The notes beneath the pieces are model-generated. The model was not told the DNA's origin. It did not search any database and was given only the letters and a program-made list of their open reading frames with translations. Below, piece by piece: positions 26,173 to 36,900 of a DNA stretch of 64,000 bases; position 1 is the stretch's first letter; every line of letters starts with the position of its first letter. Source of the DNA: Vanrija pseudolonga (lineage: Eukaryota > Basidiomycota > Tremellomycetes > Trichosporonales > Trichosporonaceae); assembly GCF_020906515.1 (NCBI RefSeq), contig NC_085854.1, positions 992,001 through 1,056,000 of the forward strand, written 5' to 3'. The position numbers and the translations under genes are program-made.

Positions 26173-27886
26173 CTACTTGCGCTTCGGCTTGGCAGGCTTC
26201 TTCGCCTTGGGGTTGCGCTTGCGCCGCTCAAGACACTGCGGGCAGATCCAGTTGCCCTCTGGCGCCTTGTCGAGGTTGAGACACGCGACGTGGTACTGGG
26301 GGGTGTTAGCGGGTGCCTCGTCGCTAGAGTGCGCGCGACAGTCGCAAGCACGACCGTCGCGCACACTCGCTTGGCTCGTGTGCTTACCCATTCAATCTCG
26401 CACTCGTCATCGTCACACCCAATCATCTCGCCGTAGCTAAACTGCCGACACGTGCAGTACACCTTCGAGTCGACCTCTGCATCGCCCGCGCCGTTGTCGG
26501 TATCCGCGACCGTGGACTCGGCGTACGACGTCGCCGCGCTCTTCTTGGCTGACGCGGCGGCAGCACCGGGCCGCTTGGCGGGCGGCTCCTCGTCCTGGTC
26601 CTCGTCGTCCTCTTCGTCCTCCTCGTCTCCGCGCGCGCGCTTCGTGCCACGCCCACCAGCACGCGCACGCTTGTCCCCGCCAGACTGCTGTGCCGGTGTC
26701 GTGCCTCCGCTCTTGCCGGCCGAGCCCTCGCGCGAGCCCAGGTCGATGCCCAGCGCGCCGCCGGCCGCCGTCGAGTCGTTGGACGCAGACACCTGCATCG
26801 CCTTGCCGCCGCGCCGCGGCTCGTCGTCGCCCGACTCGTCCGAGTCCTCGTCCTTCTTCTGCGCGGCACGTGCCTTGGCCGCCGCGGCGGCGATCTGACG
26901 CGCCGTCCGTGCAACCGGCTCGCTTGGCTTGCCGTACACTGCAGTCGACGCGACCGACTCTGATGGCGACACTGCGCGGTTCGTCCTGCACTCATCAGCA
27001 CCGGCCACCACACGCGCACCACACCCAACCCACTTCTTCTTTCTCACTGGCGCCTTCTTCTTCTCGTCACGCCCGTTGACGCTCGACGCGTCGTCGTCGT
27101 CAACCCGCCCAACCTCCTTGCGGTTCTTGCGCTTCTTGGTCGGCGTCGCGCGATCGTCATGTCGGCCAGGGAACGGCGAGCCCGTCGCTCTTGTCTGGCC
27201 GCGTCTTGTTGCCGCCGCAACAGGCTGCTGGGGAAGCGTAAGCGCCGCGGTGTACGGCGAAGGCGGGTCCTTTTCCAGCAGCGTAGAGTGCTTGAGCAGG
27301 TTGGAGATATGACGCTGGTGAGCCATGATCTGGACATGTCAGCGGCGCATCCACCCTCCTGTAGCAACTTACACCATCACACGCGCCGCCAGCGACGCGG
27401 ATCTTGTCGTCGCCGCCGAGCTTGTATCTCGCGGCTTCCTCGGCAATCTCCTGCAGGAGCTGGAAGCGCTGCTCCGGCCCGACTCTGGGGCTCTGCACCC
27501 AGTCGATGAGCTGGTGGAGCTTGCGCTCGAGGTTGCAGAGAGTGGCTGGGGGAGTCAGCGATGGCGTTCGGCGGCGGATGGCGCGGTGTGGTCCTCCGGT
27601 GGATCAAGCTGGCTGGCTGACAGCGGCCTGCCAGCCAAGCCCCCTCCACCGCTCCGCCCCGCTTGATCCCACAAACAAACTCACAGTACAAAACAGCACC
27701 CAGCTCGTTCAAGTCGCTATGGACGCGGGTGAGCTCGGTCGGGATCTGGTCGATCGTGTCCATAAAGTCCTGGATGACGAGGATGTCGTTCTGCTCAGTG
27801 TGGGCCGACGCCGCGGCCGACACGACGGGCGGTAACGGCGGCGGCGTGGGGGACAGCGGCCGCGCGATCGCAGCCTTGGGTGGCAT
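26173..27886 (-). CDS. ING-family protein with C-terminal PHD finger
   Basis: Five exons, 27685-27886, 27373-27545, 27025-27329, 26388-26985 and 26173-26295, give 466 aa. The N-terminal ING helices (about 25-130) include FMDTIDQIPTEL and LNELGAV. The C-terminal PHD finger reads YCTCRQFSYGEMIGCDDDEC, then EIEWYHVACLNLDKAPEGNW and ICPQC, with a complete Cys4-His-Cys3 set. ING/Yng2/Pho23 proteins read H3K4 methylation and anchor histone acetyltransferase or deacetylase complexes in the nucleus. A long acidic and Lys/Arg-rich linker with KKRKNRKE separates the two domains, and the tail RKRNPKAKKPAKPKRK is a polybasic region as in ING1/2. Which complex it belongs to (NuA4, NuA3 or Rpd3) cannot be decided from the sequence. 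Introns are 139, 43, 39 and 92 nt. Confidence 0.92.
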
Positions 27887-28320
27887 GGCGGGGGTTGCGG
27901 TGTTGTCTGGAGTGTCGTGCTACGTTTCTGGTTGCGGAGTGTGCCAGGTGTCGCTCAAATGTGGGTTGGATGCAGTTTGTGTCAGCAAGAGAGACTTGCA
28001 GATGGTGGTTGTGTGGGGGGGCGGTCGCCCTTGTCAAGCAAGGCCGGTCGGCTCTAGTCTCGGACAAGACAAAAGGGGCGCATCGAATCACGTGACTCGA
28101 CGGATTGTGTTGCCACCTCGGCCTACTCCACATCCACTATCAGTGTCCATCAGCTGCTCAATCATCCCTCTTCTCCCTCTCTATCACCCACAGCCGCGCC
28201 CGGCGCGGCACAAGGAAATCAAAACCACGTGTCATCTAGACTACGTCTACAGGATATTATGGTACACGTCTACGGCATTACAACATGCACCAAGGAACCA
28301 CGTCGCGATGTCTCGCAGCC
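27887..28320. other. Intergenic: ING promoter and ATG4 3' flank
   Basis: About 430 bp without a supported gene. Confidence 0.5.
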
Positions 28321-31300
28321 TCAAGTCGGCGGCGAGTTGAGCTCGACCGTCGGCACAGGGAGCCGTTCAACGCGCTCAACAATTACCATGGCCGATCCCG
28401 GTGTAGACCCCAGCTCGTCAGTCGCGGCCAGACTCCGTACCTCGAGATCGTGGTCCAGATCGGCTGTATCGTGCTCGGCCTTGGCCGCCCCTGCTGGGGC
28501 AGGGATGTCGGTTGCTCGGGCCAAAGCGTTGATCGAGCTCGCTCGAGGTGGTAACTCGTGCGTGGCTGGGTCGAGGACAGATTGGGTGGGAAGCGGTGGT
28601 TGTGCCTTTGTGACATGGTCGTCGATATGACCCGGCTCATCGGACACTGGCACGCCGCGCTCAGGCTCTCGCCGGGCTGTGGCATCGTTGTGCAGCGGAT
28701 CCTTGGACAGGTCCTCTCCAAATTCGCCGATTTGTTGAGGGGTTGTGTGTCGCGAGCTTGACGCATTCAGCGTCGCCGAGCGAGAGGGCGTGTCGAACGT
28801 AAACGAGTCGAAGTCGTGGCTGTCATCAACCGTCGTGTTGGCAGAGTCTGCCGCAAGATCGTCAGGGAGTTGTGCGCGAGGCATAGCCGGGGAGAGAACA
28901 CCGGTCACTTCGTCATCCGAGTCGTCGTCGTTGTCCTCGGGCTCAGAGGCATCCGGCTCCGACACACTCTCGAGTCCTTCGTCCTCGCTCCAGACCGGAG
29001 GCTCGTCCTGAACAATGAAGATCTTTTGAGGGAGCTGGTAGGTTAGCAGCGGTTTAGGGACATGTAACCTACCTTGGAGACGCGATCGCATAGGTCGTCA
29101 AACTCGGCCTCCGAAGTACAGAGGAAGCCGAGAAGCATGCTCGGGTCGAGGCCAGAAAGCGGCAGCTTCTTGACGCGGTCGCAGTGGAAGGAGCGAAGGG
29201 AGGAGTCCGGGTAAGCATTGGCGTACCATGCCGTCTGGGGGTCCACAGGCAGAGGCGAGTGGGACGGTAATGACGAAGTGGAGCTCGCAAGAGAGCGGGG
29301 AGGATGCGATGGGCGGGCTGGGGACGGCGAGACTGGGAACCCTCGCTGGCTGTTGGCCCGTGTAGGTGTCGTAGGCGACGCTGGCGTGTCAGAATCCCTG
29401 CGGAGGGCACCTGGCCGGATCTTGAGCGAGTGGGGACCGGTGAAACGACGCGTCTTCTTTGGGGCAGGAGACGGCTCCACAGTGGGCGTCTCATCGACAT
29501 TGACGACGTCAACTGTTGGTGTTGTGGAGGCAGGGGCCGGCGTGTCGTCGATCGCAAAGTCGTCCGCCGTTTCCTCCTTGGGGACTGGTCTGGGAGCGGA
29601 GACAGGTCTTGTCGGTGGCGCCGGGTGGGCAGGAGGAGCTGGACGAGGTTGGTCCGATGTGGCCACTGAAACGGGAGGCACGTTGAGCGGGATGGCGTTT
29701 CGAGTGACATGGGGGTCGAGGTAGAAGAGCGAGTTGCCTTGGGACGCGACAAAGTAGTACGAGGATGACGGGCGCCCACCTGCGATGCCGACCGACTGGG
29801 GAAAAGTGAACAGGGCCTTGATCGAGTCATAGTAGATTGGGTTAACGCCGTCTACGCCGAGACGCAGGCCGATGAGAATCAGAACCGGCTTGCCGCCCCA
29901 TGACGTGCGGTGCATTGACGTGGGACGCTGTTTTGTCGTCGTCTCGCCTGGAGTCCATCCCTTGGAGGAAATGTGCGACGCGGCATACACATCCGACTTG
30001 TAGATTGTCCCGTCCACAGCCGTGGCCACGGACAGGCCACACATAGGGAACGAGTTGGCAAGCGTCTTGAGAGCACCAGCTGCTGTGCTTGGACCGAACC
30101 ACTCGCCGACTTCCTTGCCGAGCTCCTTACCGACCAGGGCCATGCGATGAACACTGAACGGGGCGACGGGCGAAGGGTCGTCCAAGAACCACGTCAAGAG
30201 GCGCACATAAGTGGCGTACGCTTCCAGTTCGGCGAGCTCGAGCGGGTTCTCTGGTGACAACGACGGTCTGTGGAATGGCACACGCCATCCCCTGCCAAGG
30301 TGCAGGTGGATTAGGGCGTTGGCCAGCATGCTCTGCCCTGTTCGGAGCATGCAGCCCCAACCGGCATCACTTGTCAGGCCGTCACCGCCCTTGACCCAGC
30401 TCCAAGGCGACGACCGAGGCGTCGTACTTGGAGCAATTGATGGCGGCGCGGTCGAGCCTTCTTTTGAGAAGGCTCCAAAGTAAGATTCGGGCGACAGTAG
30501 AAGAGCACCAGGTTGGTACGGGATAATCGGGGCATATTGTGACCGGTAGGTGCACCACACTCTTGACCTAAAGTCGTCGTAGACTGAAACGTTAGCGCTC
30601 GCCGCGCTCGCCATCACGCCATGGACTTACATTGTTCCGGCCATTTGAGCGGCTCCTTGCTTGACTTGCCATTCCGGCCGGGCACGGCCGTTGATGGCGG
30701 GGTCGATGGGGGGTTGTCAAACTGCGATACGAGGTTTGCACTGGAGGGCGAGAAGAAGTTGGCAAACGACTTGCTCGTTGGAGGTGAAGGATGAGTGCCG
30801 CTTCCTTCCTTGATCCTGGTCGTCCACGACGGCGGTGTACCGGTCGGATCTCCAGTGAAGAACGGGTTGTGGTCGTCCAAGCTTGGGGTCCAGCCGGGGT
30901 GAGCCACGCCCATGACCCACATGGTCTCCTCGCACTTGTCCGGCTGAGCGTCCGAGTCGAGGAGATACCTCACCCCTCCCACTGCCTTCTGGCGCGCAGC
31001 ATTGAGAAGCGATGCCGCGGCCGAGGAGGGGCCCTTACGAAGGGGAGAGGGCGGGTGCTGCGACACATCCTGCTGGACTGGGGAACCGCTGGGCTCCCCC
31101 GTTGGCAATAAGTTGGACCACCACGACGTCACGCGACCGGGCAGCGATGCCTCTTGTCTTGGATGCGTCGGGGGCGCGCTGCCGCCGTTGCGGCTCATCG
31201 AGGGCACCGACGTGCTGAGATGGTGGCTGCTCTCGCGAGAGCGGGGCTGCGGTTGAGGAACGTGCGCCGAATCGTCCTGGGATGAAGACGTGCGGCGGAG

Positions 31301-32134
31301 GGGGAAGGCTGGTGGGGGGTGCCACGATGAGGGCTGCTGACTCGACGAGTCCTGCGATCCGCGATGGGGAGGCGACCCTCTTCCGTTGCTGTTGGTCCGC
31401 GAGATGTTCCAGTGGTGCTTCGCCGACCTAGGGCCACTGTCACCCGAGGCCGTGGACGAGAAGGAAGACTGGCGGACGCCCGCGCCCGGCGGCATGCCCA
31501 GCGTGCTGCTCGATGTCTGCTGCTGCGTCTGTGCAGCTGAAGACGCCGATTGCTCGTCGTGGTGACCGTTTGCGCTCCTGCCAAAGAGACGAGAAGTCTT
31601 CTTCGCCAGCGCTCGGCCCTTGCTCATGCGCTTTTCCGTGCGGTCAATGGGTGCCGAGCCCGTATTGTCCGAGTCGCCCAGGGAGAGGGCATCGACCGAT
31701 CGCCCAAGAGTAGAGGCCTCGCGACCCACAGACACGCCCGCGTTCACATGGCCGTTACTCGACGTGCCTTCGAGGAGCCACTCGTCGTCCTCTTCCTCGT
31801 CGAGTGTGGGCGTAGGGGTGCTGCGCCCGCTACCGCGATTCTTGGTGGGGAGGAAGGCGCGAAACTTTCTTCCCTTTGGAGGGTGGCCCGAGGACGTCGT
31901 TGCGATGGGCTGCGACGTTGATGGCGGCTGCGGGTGCGCCAACTGGTCCCCAGGGCCGAGGGGAAGCTCGGTCGAGACGAGCTCGGGCGCCTGCACTGGC
32001 TGGTGACCCGTGGTGCCCATGATGGTCTGGTAAAGGTCAGCCAAGGAAGGAGCGGGCAACGTCAACAAATTGCCGGTTTGCCACCACGAGGCGATGGGAG
32101 GGGGCTGACCAAGTGCCTCCCCCGCGCCTTGCAT
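28321..32134 (-). CDS. ATG4: Autophagy cysteine protease ATG4, very long form
   Basis: Exons 30631-32134, 29073-30583 and 28321-29034 give 1242 aa; the introns are 47 and 38 nt. The peptidase C54 core begins after the first intron (WPEQFYDDFRSRVWCTYR). It carries the catalytic cysteine in SDAGWGCMLRTGQSMLANAL and the Asp-x-His pair in FYLDPH after GRPSSSYYFVASQGNS. ATG4 cleaves the C-terminus of Atg8 and later removes Atg8 from lipid during autophagy. About 500 Ser/Pro-rich residues precede the core, about 170 are inserted after the DPH motif, and about 240 acidic residues follow the last core motif; classical ATG4 is 400-500 aa. The start at 32134 (MQGAGEALG) is the first ATG. An upstream exon ending at the GTGAGT near 32146 cannot be excluded. 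Confidence 0.93.
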
Positions 32135-32793
32135 CAAGCTACTCACGAGGATGCTCTGGCAAGAGCTACACGCGACTGGTTGCTAGCAACCGGCTGCGCA
32201 GCCTAGGTTATCCACAACGGCGGCGGCGACAGTGTTGATGCGAAGATACACACCTGCCCCAGGTCCGAGCGGCGACGCGTCAAACAGGCTGGCTGGTTGT
32301 GGGTGTGTTGTGTTTCGGCGCCAGCGGCGGGCGGGGAGAACAAGGCACGGTAGGCAAAGCTGAAGGAGTAGCTTTGTGCAGTGCTGAGTGTGTTTAACAG
32401 GGGCCTTGAAGGAGTTGGAAGGATAATTAGACACGAGATTGGATTGAATGCTGCTGGTGAGATGGGCGCTGGGCTGGCTGGCTTGCTTGGTCGTTGGTTG
32501 TTGGCGGCGAGGACGATGACGCTGAGCGTGTGCGCGCGCGCGGTGGCGACGGCGGCAAGTCGTCGCTCACTCACAGTCAGGCGCGCGTGATTTACCAAAG
32601 GTGCATTCTGCGGGCCTAGATTCAGGGTGACTGGGTGGGAAGAAATACTCCCGCTATGGAGGTGCATGCCTAACTCGCGGTACGTCATGGCTGTCGTGCC
32701 TGAATGACAACTGATAAGTGGAGGGCGATGGTGATGGAGATTCTGTCCACCTCTGCTGCTGGCATCACCACTACAACAATAACAACAACAGCG
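32135..32793. promoter_or_regulatory. Divergent promoter region between ATG4 and the GH128 gene
   Basis: About 660 bp between divergent starts with no supported gene. It contains short AT-rich stretches and a CAACAA-rich leader just before the GH128 start. Confidence 0.5.
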
Positions 32794-33904
32794 ATGGGCA
32801 GACAGGGCAAGGTGAGCTGTTGAGATGAGACGGAATCCAGCTCACACGCAGGGAGGCATCAGCTGGCCGATCCAAGAGGAGACATCGGACCCCGTGGCAA
32901 AGTTCTTCCAGCCCGGCTCGGTGTGTCCCTCCGTTCCCTGCAGCACCACTGACACCAGAAACTCTCCTGGCACTACAACTGGAACAAGAACTGGGACGTG
33001 CTTCTACCGCACACGACGCCGGGGCTGTCCATCGACGCCGACTTTGTGCCCATGATGTGAGCTGTCCACTTCCAGCGCCGCTGACGCAAGCTTTGCACCG
33101 GCATACCTCGACAACGAGTTCAAGCTGCAGGACGGGTGGTCGCTGCTGCTGGGGTACAACGAGCCTGGTGGGTATGAGCGTTGCACAGTTCTGACGCAGA
33201 CCACATCGACCCCGAGGTCGCAGTCCCCACTACACCGGCGAACGCAGCCCGCGCGTGGGTCGAGCTCGCCAAGCTGCGGACCGATGGCAAGAAGCTCGTC
33301 TCGCCGGCTGTAGCGGGCAACATTGACTGGCTCAAGGTGGGTGGACTCGGTGCCGTCGTCTGACCCACCAGGAGTGGTTCAGCCTCATTCCAGAGGACAC
33401 GCGCCCCGACTACCTCGCGGTGCACGTTTACACGACGACGTTTGACGACTTCCGGCGCCAGGTCGAGAATTACCACGATACCTTCAACCTGCCCATCATC
33501 GTGACCGAGTTTGCCATGACGGTGGGTGCCACTCTGCGCGACGACTCTGACGAGGCAGAGCTTTGACCCAAACGTGCCGCCGCCTCAGAGCATGCAGCAG
33601 GTGCACGACTTTATGGGTAGGTGTCGGTCGGGGGAAAGGAACACTGACCATCCAGGTCAGACGACGGCGTGGCTCGACGAGACGGAGTGGATCGAGTGGG
33701 TTGAGTTGCATGTGGCGGCCGACTGACTGTAGACGTTTTGCGTGGTTTGGCGCTGTGCGCAACGCGTACAACCTGCACGGGGTGCACGAGTTCAATCGGC
33801 TCATGGACGCGGACGGCGATCTGACAGCACTGTGAGTGGAGCGCTCGTTGTTCCGGGCTCATGTCTTCAGCGGGCATCAGTACGTCCACGGCGGGCATGG
33901 TTGA
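32794..33904 (+). CDS. GH128-family glycoside hydrolase (putative beta-1,3-glucanase)
   Basis: Ten exons join to 259 aa with nine introns of about 32-40 nt, nearly all carrying CTGAC just before the acceptor. The fold is the small (beta/alpha) barrel of the Asl1-like glycosyl hydrolase group: GISWPIQEE, KLSWHYNWNKNWD, DFVPMMIF, LLLGYNEPD, DYLAVHVYTTTFDDF, LPIIVTEFAMT and FAWFGAVRNAYNLHG. The Glu in YNEPD and the Glu in VTEFA are the expected acid/base and nucleophile of this family, which cleaves beta-1,3-glucan. No signal peptide is visible in MGRQGKGGISWP, so the enzyme may be cytosolic, may leave by another route, or may have an unseen upstream exon. The protein is close to a minimal catalytic domain. 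Confidence 0.9.
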
Positions 33905-36900
33905 GGTGGAGATAGATGTACGACGCGTGCACTGGACCAGTCAGTACAACATCGGTCGGTACATGAGATTCGAAACACACGTACACTGCACAATAGCACA
34001 AGCCATGAGAACATGAGACAGGGGGATGTGCTTGCCCTCGTAACTCCAGGCTCGCTTCGTACAACAACAACTCCTCTGGCGCACGCACACCCAACGGCAA
34101 GAGAAGCTCCAAAACAAGACTGACAAGGATCTCGGAAACATTCCTCTCTCGCTTGCGCCAACCGAGCCGCATTGAGACGAGATGAACAAGTCAGGAGCAC
34201 CGCTGCCACCGCCACCACCACCACCACCACTGAGCACCACCCACCACCGCCGCCGGTCGGGGGCCGGTTGGTCAGTCAGTCGTCTCGTGCCCGGCGTCAC
34301 CGCCTCAACGCCGCCGCCACAGGAACTGGGGACAATTGTCTGAAACACCGGGGACTGTTTGATTCTGACTGTCATTCTTTTCGGGCTGCTGCAGCTGCTG
34401 CCGTGCCATTGATGGTGATGGTGGCCCGGGCTCGTGCAAGTGCCACGCCGCCGCACACGTCGCTTCCGTGCGCCAGCTGTGCGCCGGGCGCCAGCTGGCT
34501 GGCTGGCGACGTCACGACAACAGTGACCGCGGTATGGGAATGCTCCGCGACAAGCGGAAGGCATAAAGGGGGCATGAATGACGACGCCATGGAGATTTGT
34601 TCCAGCTCGGCTGGCGTCGGGCGGGCGGGCGGGTGGTGGTGGGGATGTAACGGCGCGCGGCGCAGCGCTGGGATCTTGCTTGGCCAGGACATGATCATGA
34701 TGATGGGGTTGTGCATTCAACATCACGCATGACCTTGCGGAGGCTCGCTGCGCAAAGAAGCATAGCCACAGGGCGAGGGGGGCGACAGCGTGAGTCTTGG
34801 CCATTCTGCGCTGCATTGCGTGGCGTCGTTTTATTAGGTCGGCGCAGACCACGACCTAATGACCGAATGGGTCGTGCGCGACGACACCTACGCCGCCGCG
34901 CAGGCTGTCGTCTGTTCTAGCCGCGCCGCCCCAGACAAGCCCCAGCCCCCGCCCAGCCAGGCAGCGAGCCAGCCCCGACAGCCCCAATTCATGACGACGT
35001 GGTCGTGTTCACTCACTACCTGTGCCTGCATACTTACCCCGTGGTAGGCGACTCGCGACGACACTGACCCTCATATGTATCCTTGAGTTCGGTGCGAGCT
35101 CGCTCTGCAGCAGTCGCCAAGCTCAGGGCGTACGTGGCGGCGCGGCGCGGTGCTCCGCTTCAGCGTCATGCGAATGCGGACCCGATACAACCCCAAAGCC
35201 ATGATGAAGCCACCGACGCCCCAGCGCCTGCGTGCGCCTGCGTCGGGCGCCAGTGCGAGGGGTCCGGCCAGGACAGAACATGACGCGGTGCATAATCGGA
35301 AACGAACGAGTGGCAGCAGGCTGGCTGGCTGGCTGGCGCCGAGCGCGCCCGCCCCGCCCCAGCCCCGCCTCGGCGCTATGGCCACACACCACCACTACGC
35401 CGCCGAGGCTCTGGCATTTGAAAAGCGCCGAGTGGGCAGCATGGTTGCTGGTCTGTCGGTCTCGCGCGGTCGCGCCAGGCCTCGCTCGGCTAGCTAGTTA
35501 GTGACACAGCGCTGTGGGGCGGCGAATGAGTGAATGCGTCAATGGGCTTTGTCTGTCATGGATCGATCGGGTCAATCAACCCCGGTGGCCGCTGCGTAGC
35601 ATAGCGTCGTGCGGCTCGCACTGCTGCCGCCGTCATCGCCGGCAAGTGTCTGTTCGCCGTGCTGCTGCTGCTTTTTTCGGCGAGATCTGAGCATGTGCTG
35701 CGGGCTGTGTTTGTGCAGGGGCAGCCAGCCGGGCTTTCCTTTGATCCTACCTATCCTTGAAGGGTGATTAAGTTAAGAATGGGCATGGTGGCATGCAACC
35801 GACCGAACACGAACGAACAAACGCCTAGGCACTCGGCTCGCGGCGTCTACATTCTGCGCCGGCACCAGTTAGACGCCAATGAGCGAGATGGCAGACGACC
35901 TTGAGTGTATATGTGTGCGTGTTTTTCCGAGACATGTCGACTACCAGATGGATTGGATTGGATTGGATTGCTTTGCTGCCATTGTGTCAAGGGACGGCAC
36001 GCAGCACGGTCGCCGGAGTGCAGTCCAGTCCAGTGCAGTTCCATGTATGGTGGCGCGTCAGTCGGTCAGTTCTGTGAGGCTTGGCGTAGGGACGGGTCAA
36101 TGCCGGCACTGACCCGATCACGGCGACCCATTCACGCCACTAGGACCGGCAGGAGCGTGCAGGAGTAGTGGCTGCTTAGGTTTGGTGGTGGTACACATTT
36201 GGCGTCGTTTCTTGTCAGGTTGTCAGGAATGCGCCGCCCCGGCGACGAGACGCTGACCTGCCAGGGGTTCAAGCACGAGCAAGGGCAGCCAGCCGGTGGC
36301 GCTCTGGCGCAATTCTAGTTTTGATCCAAACAAGCATGCACAAGTGGCGTCAAGGTCGTGGCGGCGGCGGCGGCATGGGGGGTGGGCAGGCTGGTGCGTT
36401 AGCTTGCTTGCTCGCTCCCGCCGCCCTGGAGCCAGCGAGGCTCAGAGAAATTTTTTCTGCACCATCATGTCCACCCCGCTATCAATCATGACGATTGATT
36501 GCCCGCCCAGCCTTTCCCAGCCTCGCCACCCCGCCACGCCAGTTGCCACTACGGCGCGACACGGCAACGGGCAGGCAGCGGCACCAGCAGCCAGCGGCAA
36601 TCAATAGCCAGATGATATTCATTTAGGTCCTTGTTTCGCATCATGTCGTTAGGCAACGACACAAATACGCGCTCCATGTGTGTGGGTGTGTGAGATCGGG
36701 GAGCGTAAAGACGTATTCATGGCGGCCATGGCTCGCTCCAGCCCAGCCCGTTCGTTCGTTTCGTTCCTAAACAACAAAGCTCGCGCGCGCGCGGAGGCGG
36801 AGGCGGAGGCTGATGCGGAAAGAAAAGGATACGGGGGCACATTCCGCGCACGGGAATAGAGGTTAGCGAGAAACCATGTTACTATCAGTGACGGCTGCTG

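Noticed and set aside
32135-32146. ATG4 starting at an upstream GTG (32146)
   Set aside because: GTG is not a normal nuclear start, and GTGAGT there looks like a splice donor; the first ATG is at 32134.
33941-34852. 303-codon minus-strand frame in the gene-poor interval
   Set aside because: Composition is His/Ser/Arg/Cys-rich without any domain, with glycine runs reading through CCACCACC repeats; probably chance in GC-rich DNA.
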